From: Streptomyces parvus
Lineage (GTDB): Bacteria; Actinomycetota; Actinomycetes; Streptomycetales; Streptomycetaceae
Direction of reading: 5' to 3'
Length of the DNA: 64,000 bases
NCBI RefSeq assembly: GCF_014648875.1
Contig: NZ_BMRY01000006.1
Span: 248,001-312,000 of the forward strand
This document shows, one piece after another, positions 31,762 through 40,639 of the stretch (the stretch's first letter is position 1; the number at the start of each line of letters is the position of its first letter). The translations under genes were made by a program, and so were the position numbers. The notes beneath the pieces were generated by a model. That model saw nothing but the letters and a program-made list of their open reading frames with translations, made no database searches and was not told the DNA's origin.

Positions 31762-33273
31762 TCAGCCGCCCGACAGCGTGCGGACCAGCTCCTCCGCCGT
31801 ACGGCAGCGGTCGAGGAGATCCTTCACGTGCTCCTTGGTCCCGCGCAGCGGCTCCAGGGTGGGCACCCGCTGCAGGGAGTCGCGGTCCGGCAGGTCGAAG
31901 ATCACCGAGTCCCAGGAGGCCGCCGCCACATCGTCGGCGTACTGCTCCAGACAGCGGCCGCGGAAGTAGGCCCTGGTGTCCTCCGGAGGCGCCGTACGGG
32001 CCCTGGTGACCTGGTCCTCGTTCAGGAGGCGCTTCATCTTGCCGCGGGCCACCAGACGGTTGTACAGGCCCTTGTCGGGCCGTACGTCCGCGTACTGGAG
32101 GTCCACCAGATGCAGCCGGGGGGCGTCCCAGTCCAGCGCGTCGCGGCGGCGGTAGCCCTCCATGAGCTCCCGCTTGGCGATCCAGTCCAGCTCGCCCGAC
32201 AGGCTCATCGGATCGGTCTCCAGCCGGTTGAGGGTGTCCTCCCAGCGGGTCAGGATGTCCTTGGTCTGCTCGTCGGCGTCCGTCCCGTACCGCTCGTCGA
32301 CGTATTTGCGGGCCAGCTCGAAGTACTCCATCTGGAGCTGGACCGCGGTGAGTGTCCGGCCGCTGCGGAGCGTGATCAGCTGCCGCAGGTCCGGGTCGTG
32401 GGAGACCTGGTGCAGGGTGCGTACGGGCTGGTCGACGGCCAGGTCGACGCTGATGAAGGCGTCCTCGATCATCGACAGCACCAGGGACGTGGTGCCGAGC
32501 TTGAGATAGGTGGAGATCTCCGAGAGGTTGGCGTCGCCGATGATCACATGGAGCCGGCGGTACTTCTCGGCGTCGGAGTGGGGCTCGTCCCGGGTGTTGA
32601 TGATGGGGCGCTTGAGCGTGGTCTCCAGGCCGACCTCGACCTCGAAGTAGTCGGCGCGCTGGCTGATCTGGAAGCCGTGCTCGTGGCCGTCCTGTCCGAT
32701 GCCGACCCGGCCCGCGCCCGTGACGACCTGGCGTGAGACGAAGAACGGCGTCAGATGGCGCACGATGTCCGAGAAGGGCGTCTCCCGCTGCATGAGGTAG
32801 TTCTCGTGCGTGCCGTAGGAGGCGCCCTTGTTGTCGGTGTTGTTCTTGTAGAGGTGGATCGGCTGCGCGCCGGGGATGGCGGCCGCCCGCTCGGCGGCCT
32901 CCGCCATGATCCGTTCGCCGGCCTTGTCCCAGAGCACCGCGTCGAGCGGGTTGGTGATCTCCGGGGAGCTGTATTCGGGGTGCGCGTGGTCGACGTAGAG
33001 CCGGGCGCCGTTGGTGAGGATGACATTGGCCAGGCCGATGTCCTCGTCGGTGAGCTGGCTGGAGTCGGCGGTCTCACGGGCGAGATCGAAGCCTCGCGCG
33101 TCACGCAGCGGGTTCTCCTCCTCGAAATCCCAGCGGGCACGTCGCGCCCGGTGCATCGCCGCCGCGTAGGCGTTGACGATCTGGGACGAGGTGAGCATGG
33201 CATTGGCGTTGGGGTGACCGGGGACGGAGATCCCGTACTCCGTCTCGATGCCCATTACTCGCCGTACGGTCAT
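31762..33273 (-). CDS. dop: Depupylase/deamidase Dop
   Basis: Dop removes Pup from tagged proteins and, where Pup ends in Gln, deamidates it. The 503-residue product is a PafA paralogue: VMGIETEYGIS holds the metal-binding Glu10, and NGARLYVDHAHPEYSSPE holds Asp95, the equivalent of the catalytic Asp. The Dop-specific loop between residues ~45 and 80 (RARWDFEEENPLRDARGFDL) is present, which sets it apart from PafA. Since Pup here already ends in Glu, the required activity is depupylation. GTG/ATG 33273 gives a standard N-terminus. Confidence 0.96.
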   Translation of the reverse strand: MTVRRVMGIETEYGISVPGHPNANAMLTSSQIVNAYAAAMHRARRARWDFEEENPLRDARGFDLARETADSSQLTDEDIGLANVILTNGARLYVDHAHPEYSSPEITNPLDAVLWDKAGERIMAEAAERAAAIPGAQPIHLYKNNTDNKGASYGTHENYLMQRETPFSDIVRHLTPFFVSRQVVTGAGRVGIGQDGHEHGFQISQRADYFEVEVGLETTLKRPIINTRDEPHSDAEKYRRLHVIIGDANLSEISTYLKLGTTSLVLSMIEDAFISVDLAVDQPVRTLHQVSHDPDLRQLITLRSGRTLTAVQLQMEYFELARKYVDERYGTDADEQTKDILTRWEDTLNRLETDPMSLSGELDWIAKRELMEGYRRRDALDWDAPRLHLVDLQYADVRPDKGLYNRLVARGKMKRLLNEDQVTRARTAPPEDTRAYFRGRCLEQYADDVAAASWDSVIFDLPDRDSLQRVPTLEPLRGTKEHVKDLLDRCRTAEELVRTLSGG

Positions 33274-33466
33274 GCGGCCCTCCTTGCCCGGCGTCGGCCC
33301 CTCCCGGAGCGACGCTCACGTACCGCTGCTGTGTCCGGTGCGTCTGTGCGGTGCCCGTCACCGCACTGCGCGACTCGGCGGTACCGCAGAGCCTAGAGCG
33401 CCTCTGCGCCGGTGGGGAGATCAATTACGACTTTGGCTCCGGCATGGCCGGAACGTGGGAATGAAA

Positions 33467-33502
33467 CCGGCTGCGGAGGCCCCTGGGGCCTTCCGCAGCC
33501 GG
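33467..33502 (-). terminator. Terminator of arc
   Basis: CCGGCTGCGGAGGCCCC and its near-perfect complement form a 36-base hairpin 8 bases beyond the arc stop, separating arc from dop. Confidence 0.8.
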
Positions 33503-33510
33503 TCCGGGTA

Positions 33511-35277
33511 TTACAGGTACTGGCCGGTATTGGCCACCGTGTCGATGGAGCGTCCGGTGTCCGCGCCCTGCTTTCCGGTGACGAGTGTGCGGATGAAGAC
33601 GATCCGCTCACCCTTCTTACCGGAAATCCTGGCCCAGTCGTCCGGGTTGGTGGTGTTCGGCAGGTCCTCGTTCTCCTTGAACTCGTCCACGCAGGCCTGC
33701 AGGAGATGAGCGACCCGCAGCCCCTTCTGGCCCTGTTCCAGGAATGCCTTGATGGCCATTTTCTTTGCCCGGTCGACGATGTTCTGAATCATCGCGCCGG
33801 AGTTGAAGTCCTTGAAGTACAGGACTTCCTTGTCGCCGTTGGCGTAGGTGACCTCGAGGAAGCGGTTCTCCTCGGACTCCGTGTACATCCGCTCCACGAC
33901 CGACTGGATCATGGCGTGGGCGGCGGCCTCGCGCGAGCCGGTGTGCTCGGAGAGGTCGTCCGCGTGCAGCGGGAGCGACGGGGTCAGGTACTTCGCGAAG
34001 ATGTCCTTCGCCGCCTCGGCGTCCGGACGCTCGATCTTGATCTTCACATCGAGCCGCCCGGGCCGCAGGATGGCGGGGTCGATCATGTCCTCGCGGTTGG
34101 AGGCGCCGATGACGATGACGTTCTCCAGGCCCTCCACCCCATCGATCTCGGCGAGCAGCTGCGGGACGATGGTGTTCTCCACGTCCGAGCTGACGCCGCT
34201 GCCGCGGGTGCGGAAGAGGGACTCCATCTCGTCGAAGAAGACGATGACGGGGGTACCCTCGCTCGCCTTCTCCCGCGCACGCTGGAAGACCAGGCGGATG
34301 TGCCGCTCGGTCTCGCCGACGTACTTGTTGAGCAGCTCGGGGCCCTTGATATTGAGGAAGTAGCTCTTCCCCGCGGGCTGCCCGGTCACCTCGGCGACCT
34401 TCTTGGCGAGCGAATTGGCTACGGCCTTGGCGATGAGCGTCTTGCCACAGCCGGGCGGGCCGTAGAGCAGGATGCCCTTCGGCGGGCGCAGCTCGTGCTC
34501 CTTGAAGAGGTCGGGGTGCAGATACGGAAGCTCGACCGCGTCGCGGATCAGCTCGATCTGGTCGCCCAGGCCGCCGATCTTGTCGTAGTCGATGTCCGGG
34601 ACCTCTTCGAGGACTAGCTCCTCGACCTCGCTCTTGGGGACCACCTCGTAGACGTAACCCGACCTGGAGTCCAGGAGCAGGGCGTCGCCGGAGCGGATGG
34701 TGATGTCGAGCAGCGGCTCGGCGAGCCGCACCACCCTCTCCTCGTCGGTGTGCCCGACCACCAGGGCGCGCTCGCCGTCCTCAAGGATCTCCTTGAGGGT
34801 GACGATGTCCCCGGCGCGCTCGAACTCCATGGCCTCGACCACGTTGAGCGCTTCGTTGAGCATGACCTCCTGGCCACGCCGCAGATCTTCGAGCTCGACG
34901 CTGGGGCTGACGTTCACCCGGAGCTTGCGGCCCCCGGTGAAGATGTCGCAGGTGCCGTCCTCGTTGGCCTGCAGGAAGACGCCGAAGCCGGCCGGCGGCT
35001 GCGCGAGCCGGTCGACCTCTTCCTTGAGGGCCACGATCTGGTCACGCGCCTCACGGAGCGTGTTGGCGAGCCGCTCGTTCTGAGCGGACACGCCTGCCAG
35101 ATTCGTCTGCAACTCGACGATCCGCTCTTCGAGAATCCTCGTGTGCCGCGGAGAGTCGGCGAGCTTACGTCGCAGGACGGCGATTTCCTGCTCGAGATAG
35201 GCAACCTGGCCGGCTGGGTCCTCGGACCCGCGCGCGGGCCGGATGCCGCGGTTGATGTCGTCGTCGTGGGCTGCCAC
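33511..35277 (-). CDS. arc: Proteasome-associated AAA ATPase ARC/Mpa
   Basis: The hexameric ATPase binds Pup through its coiled coils, unfolds the tagged protein and threads it into the proteasome. The 588-residue product has an N-terminal coiled coil (~residues 25-90, QVAYLEQEIAVLRRKLAD), two OB domains, and an AAA module with Walker A GPPGCGKT and Walker B VIVFFDEMESLF. The C-terminus ends GQYL, the docking motif with penultimate Tyr that fits the alpha-ring. I chose GTG 35277, preceded by GAGGTGAGG, which gives AAHDDDINRGIRPARG; an ATG at 35295 is possible. Confidence 0.96.
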   Translation of the reverse strand: MAAHDDDINRGIRPARGSEDPAGQVAYLEQEIAVLRRKLADSPRHTRILEERIVELQTNLAGVSAQNERLANTLREARDQIVALKEEVDRLAQPPAGFGVFLQANEDGTCDIFTGGRKLRVNVSPSVELEDLRRGQEVMLNEALNVVEAMEFERAGDIVTLKEILEDGERALVVGHTDEERVVRLAEPLLDITIRSGDALLLDSRSGYVYEVVPKSEVEELVLEEVPDIDYDKIGGLGDQIELIRDAVELPYLHPDLFKEHELRPPKGILLYGPPGCGKTLIAKAVANSLAKKVAEVTGQPAGKSYFLNIKGPELLNKYVGETERHIRLVFQRAREKASEGTPVIVFFDEMESLFRTRGSGVSSDVENTIVPQLLAEIDGVEGLENVIVIGASNREDMIDPAILRPGRLDVKIKIERPDAEAAKDIFAKYLTPSLPLHADDLSEHTGSREAAAHAMIQSVVERMYTESEENRFLEVTYANGDKEVLYFKDFNSGAMIQNIVDRAKKMAIKAFLEQGQKGLRVAHLLQACVDEFKENEDLPNTTNPDDWARISGKKGERIVFIRTLVTGKQGADTGRSIDTVANTGQYL

Positions 35278-35517
35278 GGTCCTCACCTCCTCCATGGGGA
35301 GCTGGACGCTTCCTGACCCTACCTGGGTGGGTGGTGATTGAAACCCCTAGATCACAAAGACTGCGGGGCGTGTCCGATCTTCACCCTTGCGCTCTCCCTC
35401 ACGTCAAGGGAATACCCACCCTTCGGCACCGGAAAGCCGCCGGTTGTATCGTCGAACTGTTCAACACCCGTCAGGGCTGGCTTCAATTGGTTCGGATACG
35501 CAGGAACGGCAGGACAC

Positions 35518-35829
35518 ATGACCGTGCAGCAGGACTCGCCGGGCGACAGTGACACGCAGGACCTGGAGGTCTGGATCGACCAGGACCTCTGTACGGGGGA
35601 CGGTATCTGCGTGCAGTACGCCCCCGATGTCTTCGAGCTGGACATCGACGGCCTGGCGTATGTGAAGAGCTCCGACGACGAGCTGCTCCAGGACCCGGGG
35701 GCGACCACTCCGGTGCCGCTGCCGCTCCTCCAGGACGTCGTCGATTCGGCCAAGGAGTGCCCGGGCGACTGCATCCACGTGCGGCGCGTCAAGGACAACG
35801 TCGAGGTGTACGGGCCGGACGCCGAGTAG
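35518..35829 (+). CDS. Ferredoxin (3Fe-4S/4Fe-4S single-cluster type)
   Basis: The 103-residue electron carrier has the cluster motif DLCTGDGICVQYAPDVFELD near residue 30 (C-x5-C) and a second Cys set in ECPGDCIHV near 86. The spacing is that of the small actinobacterial ferredoxins often used with cytochromes P450 or oxidoreductases. No P450 gene is adjacent. ATG 35518 gives the usual acidic start; an upstream frame to 35338 has no support. It is divergent from arc by ~240 bases. Confidence 0.9.
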   Translation: MTVQQDSPGDSDTQDLEVWIDQDLCTGDGICVQYAPDVFELDIDGLAYVKSSDDELLQDPGATTPVPLPLLQDVVDSAKECPGDCIHVRRVKDNVEVYGPDAE

Positions 35830-35858
35830 CCGTCCGGGAGCGCGGGCCCCAGCGGCGC

Positions 35859-36440
35859 TCAGACGCTGCGGGCGAGCTCCCCGGAGCTGCGGACGAAGGC
35901 CTGCCCCTTCCATCGCCAGGAGGCCTGTTCCTCCTGGTCGGGGCAGCAGCGGGGCACCTCGAGCGAGGAGTAGCCGAGGAGGGTCGCGGAGACGACGCCG
36001 TCGCGTACGGCGAAGTCCCCGACGGTCTTCTTGTCAGCGGGGTCCACCAGGGTCGCCACGACCCGGGGTGCGGCCCCGCTCGTCTGTGTCAGGACGTAGA
36101 TGCCGCCGGGCGGGGTCCCCGATCCGGCGGCGCAGTGCACCACGGCGACGGTTTCCGGCCGCCCGTCCCCGTCGAGGTCCCCGGGGGCCTGCTTCGCGAC
36201 GGTCGTCCCGGCACCGCCGCACTGGAGCGGGAAGTCGACGCCGGCCGGGTCCGGGGCGGGCACGGGGGCGCCGTGCTGCGTGGTGGTCCGCTGCTCGGAG
36301 GCCGTGGCGGTCGCCGTGGCCGTACGGGGCTGGAGCAGCCCGGCCAGCGCGACGACGCCCGCCATCGCCGCGGCCGTGGCGAGCCAGTGCATCGGCTTGG
36401 CGGCGGTGTGGGCGAGGTCCGGGAGCGCGGAGGTCTGCAC
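35859..36440 (-). CDS. Predicted exported or membrane-anchored protein of unknown function
   Basis: The 193-residue protein has a basic/hydrophilic start, then one hydrophobic segment (WLATAAAMAGVVALAGLL) that may be a signal anchor. A Thr/Ala-rich linker and an FG-GAP-like VGDLDGDG-type segment follow (KQAPGDLDGDGRPETVAVVH), resembling a beta-propeller repeat in isolation. I do not recognise the family. GTG 36440 follows AGGAGAC. It converges on the ferredoxin gene, with 29 bases between stops. Confidence 0.7.
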   Translation of the reverse strand: MQTSALPDLAHTAAKPMHWLATAAAMAGVVALAGLLQPRTATATATASEQRTTTQHGAPVPAPDPAGVDFPLQCGGAGTTVAKQAPGDLDGDGRPETVAVVHCAAGSGTPPGGIYVLTQTSGAAPRVVATLVDPADKKTVGDFAVRDGVVSATLLGYSSLEVPRCCPDQEEQASWRWKGQAFVRSSGELARSV

Positions 36441-36556
36441 GCGGTATGTCTCCTGATGGTTCCTGGAAGCCCGGTGAAGGGGTGGGAACACCCCCGAGGG
36501 GTGGCCAGCATCGTGCCACACCTCACACCCGGGCGGAACGCCGGGGTCAACGAAAA

Positions 36557-36606
36557 GGCGCCGCCGCGCCGTTCTCCGGTCGGTCGGGGAACTGCGCGGC
36601 GGCGCC
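36557..36606 (-). terminator. Terminator of the tRNA methyltransferase gene
   Basis: A perfect 13-bp stem (GGCGCCGCCGCGC and complement) with a 24-base loop lies 15 bases beyond the trmI stop. Confidence 0.7.
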
Positions 36607-36621
36607 GGTGCGTTGTGCGGG

Positions 36622-37539
36622 TCAGCCGCGGTCGGCGGCGGAGCCTCCGCGGCTCTGGCTGCCCGGGCCCTCGTAGTCCTCGCCGTAGGCGCCCTTGGAG
36701 GGGCGGCGGCGGCGCAGCGGCGGCTCGACGCCGTCCGCGAGGCGGCGGGCGGTGACCAGGAAGCCGGTGTGGCCGATCATCCGGTGGTCGGGGCGGACGG
36801 CGAGGCCCTCGACGTGCCAGTTGCGGATCATCGACTCCCAGGGCTGCGGTTCGGCGAAGCAGCCGATCTCGCGGATGGACTCGACGGTGCGCGAGAGCTG
36901 GGTGGTGGTGGCGACGTAGGCGCAGAGGATGCCGCCGGGCACCAGGGCCTTGGAGACGGCCTCCAGGCACTCCCAGGGGGCGAGCATGTCCAGCACGACG
37001 CGGTCGACGTCGGTGTCGGAGAGGTTGTCCTGGAGGTCTCCGACGGTCAGCTGCCAGGCGGGGTGCGGCGAGCCGAAGTAGCGCTCGACGTTCTGCTGGG
37101 CGATCTCGGCGAAGTCCTCGCGGCGCTCGTAGGAGTGCAGCATGCCCTGCTCACCGATGGCGCGCAGCAGGAAGGTGGAGAGCGATCCGGATCCGACCCC
37201 GGCCTCCACGACGCGGGCGCCGGGGAAGATGTCGGCGAAGGCCAGGATCTGGCCCGCGTCCTTGGGGTAGACCACGGCGGCGCCGCGGGGCATGGACAGG
37301 ACGTAGTCGGGGAGCAGGGGGCGCAGCGCGAGGTAGGCGACGTTTCCCGTGGTGCGGACAACACTGCCCTCGGGAGCACCGATCAGCTCGTCGTGCTGGA
37401 AAGAACCCTTGTGGGTGTGGAAGTTCTTTCCGGCTTCGAGCGTGAAGGTGTAGTGGCGTCCCTTGGGGTCGGTGAGCTGTACCTGGTCCCCGACCTTGAA
37501 GGGCCCACGTCGGCGGGCGGCACCGGTCGGTTCAGACAT
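36622..37539 (-). CDS. trmI: tRNA (adenine-58-N1)-methyltransferase TrmI
   Basis: The enzyme methylates N1 of A58 in the T-loop of tRNA, using SAM. The 305-residue product has an N-terminal beta domain (GPFKVGDQVQLTDPKGRHYT), a Rossmann core with ARVVEAGVGSGSLSTFLLRA and a catalytic region DRVVLDMLAPWECLEAV. The C-terminus is basic. ATG 37539 has AGGCTGG upstream. It follows the site-2 protease gene by 31 bases on the same strand; the pairing is common in Streptomyces. Confidence 0.93.
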   Translation of the reverse strand: MSEPTGAARRRGPFKVGDQVQLTDPKGRHYTFTLEAGKNFHTHKGSFQHDELIGAPEGSVVRTTGNVAYLALRPLLPDYVLSMPRGAAVVYPKDAGQILAFADIFPGARVVEAGVGSGSLSTFLLRAIGEQGMLHSYERREDFAEIAQQNVERYFGSPHPAWQLTVGDLQDNLSDTDVDRVVLDMLAPWECLEAVSKALVPGGILCAYVATTTQLSRTVESIREIGCFAEPQPWESMIRNWHVEGLAVRPDHRMIGHTGFLVTARRLADGVEPPLRRRRPSKGAYGEDYEGPGSQSRGGSAADRG

Positions 37540-37570
37540 GTGACCAGCCTACCGGTGTTCCGGGGGCCCC

Positions 37571-38821
37571 TCAGGACTCGGGGCGGGCCATGGCCTTGAC
37601 GAAGGCGCGCTCGACGTCGGCGGTGGAGAGGACGCCGTAGATCTCCCCGGTCTCCTCGACGACCAGGTACTCGGTGGCGGGGGTGGCCTTGAGCCGGTCC
37701 AGGAGGGCTTCGCCGGCCAGTTCGGCGGGGACCTTCATGCCGTCGGTGAGGTCCTGGGCGAGGCCGCTGACGGCGACCCAGGGGCGGCGGTGCTCGGGGA
37801 CGCCGACGATGGCGGCCTCGCGCACGACGCCCTTGGGGTTGCCCTGTCCGTCGACGACGACCAGGGCGCGGGCGCCGGCCTCGTTGGCCCGGCGCAGCGC
37901 TTCGGAGAGCGGGGTGGCGGACTCGACGGGGACGGCGCGGCGGGTCAGGCTTCGGGCCCTCAGATCGGGCAGGTGCTCGCGGAGGCGGGCCATGCGCAGG
38001 CTGTTCCCGGCGCCGGTCCAGATGATGCCGGCGAGGATCGCGGCGAGCAGCGCGTCCATGACGGTCTCGACGCCGCCGATGTCCTGGGCGGTGCCGCCGA
38101 GGGCTCCGGTGTGGGTGAGCAGCGGCAGTCCGACGAGGACGGTGACGGCGAGGCCCCGGCCGACCCAGGCGGCGGCGATGGTGCCGCTCATGGGCTTGCC
38201 GGTGATCTTCCAGACGACGGCGCGGAGCATCCGGCCGCCGTCCAGCGGCAGCCCGGGCAGCAGGTTGAAGGCGGCCACGATGAGGTTGGAGATCATCAGG
38301 CCCGCGAGCAGGACGCCGGGGACGGTGCCGGGCTCGACGAGCTGCATCGCGCCGTAGAAGACGCCGCCGAGGACGAGGGAGAGGAGCGGGCCGACGAAGG
38401 CGAGGACGAACTCGCGGCCGGGGGTCTCCGTCTCCTTCTCGATCTCCGAGACGCCGCCGAAGAACTGGAGCTGGATGCGGCGGACCGGGAGCTTGTAGCG
38501 CAGGGCGGCGACCGTGTGGGCCAGTTCGTGGACGAGCACGGAGGCGTAGAAGGCGATGGCGAAGAACAGGGCGACGAGGTAGCGGGCGCCGCCCAGCTCG
38601 GGCAGCACGCGGTCGAGCTGGCCGCCGAAGACCCAGGTGATCAGCGCGGCGACGACGAACCAGCTGGGGGCGACGTAGACGGGCACGCCGAAGGGGCGGC
38701 CCATGAGCAGGCCGCCGCCCGGCTCCGCGGGGCGTTTGGGCTTGCCGTCGTCCGGGTCGGTGCCGGAGGCCGTTCCCCCTGCGCCGGGCTGCGGCCGCCC
38801 GCTGTCGCCGCTGTCTTCCAC
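37571..38821 (-). CDS. Site-2 protease family membrane metalloprotease with CBS domains
   Basis: The 416-residue M50 protein has the zinc site HELAH in VLVHELAHTVAAL near residue 111 and the second motif NLLPGLPLDGGRML near 196. Several membrane helices and a C-terminal CBS pair (~290-410) complete it. Such proteases cut transmembrane regulators, for example anti-sigma factors, within the membrane. Whether RskA is a substrate is unknown. I chose GTG 38821 with AGGGA upstream; a Pro/Gly-rich ~40-residue cytoplasmic start precedes LLMGRPFGVPVYVAPSWF. A much longer upstream open frame is antisense noise. Confidence 0.9.
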   Translation of the reverse strand: MEDSGDSGRPQPGAGGTASGTDPDDGKPKRPAEPGGGLLMGRPFGVPVYVAPSWFVVAALITWVFGGQLDRVLPELGGARYLVALFFAIAFYASVLVHELAHTVAALRYKLPVRRIQLQFFGGVSEIEKETETPGREFVLAFVGPLLSLVLGGVFYGAMQLVEPGTVPGVLLAGLMISNLIVAAFNLLPGLPLDGGRMLRAVVWKITGKPMSGTIAAAWVGRGLAVTVLVGLPLLTHTGALGGTAQDIGGVETVMDALLAAILAGIIWTGAGNSLRMARLREHLPDLRARSLTRRAVPVESATPLSEALRRANEAGARALVVVDGQGNPKGVVREAAIVGVPEHRRPWVAVSGLAQDLTDGMKVPAELAGEALLDRLKATPATEYLVVEETGEIYGVLSTADVERAFVKAMARPES

Positions 38822-38932
38822 GGGGTCCCTTCGGTTCGGTGAGTGGCCTGTGCCACGATCATGCAGTGTGCGAGGGTCTGCCGTCGATGGTATGCCGCTC
38901 GGTGTCAGTGGCGGGCCGTAGGGTCTTGAGAC

Positions 38933-39844
38933 ATGACCTCCGTGCCGCGGCCGCCTCAGCCGCCTTCGTCCCTGTCGCCGTCGCGGGCGAGCGATTTCAT
39001 GCAGTGCCCCTTGCTGTACCGCTTCCGGGTCATCGACAAGCTGCCGGAGAAGCCCAGCGAGGCGGCTACCCGCGGCACGCTGGTCCATGCGGTGCTGGAG
39101 CGCCTCTTCGACGTCCCGGCGGCCGACCGTACGGCGCCGCGGGCGCGGGCGCTGATCCCCGGCCAGTGGGACCGGCTGCTGGAGTCGAAGCCCGAGCTGA
39201 GCGATCTGTTCGCCGGGGACGCCGAGGGCGAGCGTCTGACGCGGTGGCTGGGCGAGGCGGAGCGACTGGTGGAGCGGTGGTTCTCGCTGGAGGACCCGAC
39301 GCGTCTCGAACCGGCCGAGCGCGAGATGTTCGTCGAGACGGAGCTGGAGTCGGGGCTGCGGCTCCGCGGGGTGATCGACCGGGTGGACATCGCGCCGAGC
39401 GGCGAGGTCCGGATCGTCGACTACAAGACGGGCAAGGCGCCGCGGCCGGAGTATTCCGACGGGCCGCTGTTCCAGATGACGTTCTACGCGCTGGTGATCT
39501 GGCGGCTGAAGGGCGTGGTGCCGCGCCGTCTCCAGCTGGTCTATCTGGGCAGCGGGGACGTCATGACGTACGACCCGGTGGTGGCGGACCTGGAGCGGGT
39601 GGAGCGCAAGCTGCTGGCGCTGTGGGACGCGATCCGGCTGGCGACGGAGACCGGCGACTGGCGGCCCCGGCCGACGAAGCTGTGCGGCTGGTGCGACCAC
39701 CAGGCAGTGTGTCCGGAATTCGGCGGGACTCCCCCGGTCTATCCGCTGTCGGTCCGCCCGGCGGATTCGGGTGAGGATGACCAGGGCAGAATGGCACCGG
39801 TCCGGGCCGAGGCCGGCCGACCCGTGGCCCTTGAGGGCCCTTAA
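38933..39844 (+). CDS. RecB-family exonuclease with Fe-S cluster (PD-(D/E)XK, Cas4/AddB-like)
   Basis: The 303-residue nuclease has the N-terminal Cys of the cluster (FMQCPLLYR, Cys25), GTLVHAVLERLF with the conserved His, GVIDRVD, and IVDYKTGKAP near residue 163 with the catalytic Asp and Lys. The closing Cys set is KLCGWCDHQAVCPEF near 258-266. This layout matches the nuclease domain of AddB/Cas4-like proteins and probably acts in DNA repair. No CRISPR or AddAB genes are nearby. It lies 9 bases before a response regulator gene and is probably co-transcribed with it. Confidence 0.92.
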   Translation: MTSVPRPPQPPSSLSPSRASDFMQCPLLYRFRVIDKLPEKPSEAATRGTLVHAVLERLFDVPAADRTAPRARALIPGQWDRLLESKPELSDLFAGDAEGERLTRWLGEAERLVERWFSLEDPTRLEPAEREMFVETELESGLRLRGVIDRVDIAPSGEVRIVDYKTGKAPRPEYSDGPLFQMTFYALVIWRLKGVVPRRLQLVYLGSGDVMTYDPVVADLERVERKLLALWDAIRLATETGDWRPRPTKLCGWCDHQAVCPEFGGTPPVYPLSVRPADSGEDDQGRMAPVRAEAGRPVALEGP

Positions 39845-39853
39845 GGAGTTCCT

Positions 39854-40525
39854 GTGGCGATCCGCGTCCTTCTGGTCGACGACCAGCCTCTGCTGCGCAC
39901 CGGTTTCCGGATGATCCTGGAGGCGGAAGGCGATCTGGCGGTGGTCGGCGAGGCCGGTGACGGTCTGCAGGCCATCGACCAGGTGCGGGCGCTGCAACCC
40001 GATGTGGTGCTGATGGACATCCGGATGCCGCGGATGGACGGGGTGGAGGCGACCCGTCAGATCACCGGCCCCGGGAAGGACGGCCCGGCGAAGGTGCTGG
40101 TGCTGACGACCTTCGATCTCGACGAGTACGTGGTCGAGGCGCTGCGTGCGGGGGCGAGCGGCTTCCTGCTGAAGGACGCCCCAGCGGCCGAGCTGGTGCA
40201 GGCGATCCGGGTGGTGGCGGCGGGCGAGGCGATGCTCGCGCCCAGCATCACCCGCCGGCTGCTCGACAAGTACGCCGATCATCTGCCGTCCGGCGAGGAG
40301 CCGGTGCCGGACGCCCTGCACACACTGACGGACCGTGAGGTCGAGGTGCTGAAGCTGGTGGCGCGGGGGCTGTCCAACGCGGAGATCGCGGCGGAGCTGT
40401 TCGTCAGTGAGACGACGGTCAAGACGCATGTGGGCCATGTGCTCACCAAGCTCGGTCTGCGCGACCGGGTGCAGGCCGCGGTGTATGCGTACGAGAGCGG
40501 GCTGGTGCGCCCCGGCGCGCAGTAG
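39854..40525 (+). CDS. NarL/LuxR-family response regulator (no adjacent kinase)
   Basis: The 223-residue two-domain regulator has a receiver domain with VLLVDDQPLLRTGF (acidic pocket), the phospho-Asp in PDVVLMDIRMPRMDG, and Lys in GFLLKDAPAAELV. The LuxR-type helix-turn-helix is LTDREVEVLKLVARGLSNAE to TTVKTHVGHVLTKLG. No histidine kinase gene lies within ~10 kb on either side. GTG 39854 follows AAGGAG, 9 bases after the nuclease stop. Confidence 0.93.
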   Translation: MAIRVLLVDDQPLLRTGFRMILEAEGDLAVVGEAGDGLQAIDQVRALQPDVVLMDIRMPRMDGVEATRQITGPGKDGPAKVLVLTTFDLDEYVVEALRAGASGFLLKDAPAAELVQAIRVVAAGEAMLAPSITRRLLDKYADHLPSGEEPVPDALHTLTDREVEVLKLVARGLSNAEIAAELFVSETTVKTHVGHVLTKLGLRDRVQAAVYAYESGLVRPGAQ

Positions 40526-40573
40526 CCCGGCCCCGCCCCCGCGCTCGCGGAAGGAAGTTCACGCGGCACAACA

Positions 40574-40623
40574 CCGTCCGGCCCGCGCCCCACCTCGCGA
40601 GAGGCGGGGTGCGGGCCGGACGG
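40574..40623. terminator. Bidirectional terminator between the response regulator and the peptide-binding lipoprotein
   Basis: A ~22-bp near-perfect stem starting CCGTCCGGCCCGC with a GCGA loop lies between convergent genes and can end both. Confidence 0.8.
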
Positions 40624-40639
40624 CGTTCGCGCTCGGAAC

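Noticed and set aside
38822..40438. Long in-frame extension upstream of the site-2 protease gene
   Set aside because: It runs antisense through the RecB-like and response-regulator genes, whose domains are clear; the His/Arg-rich translation has no family resemblance.
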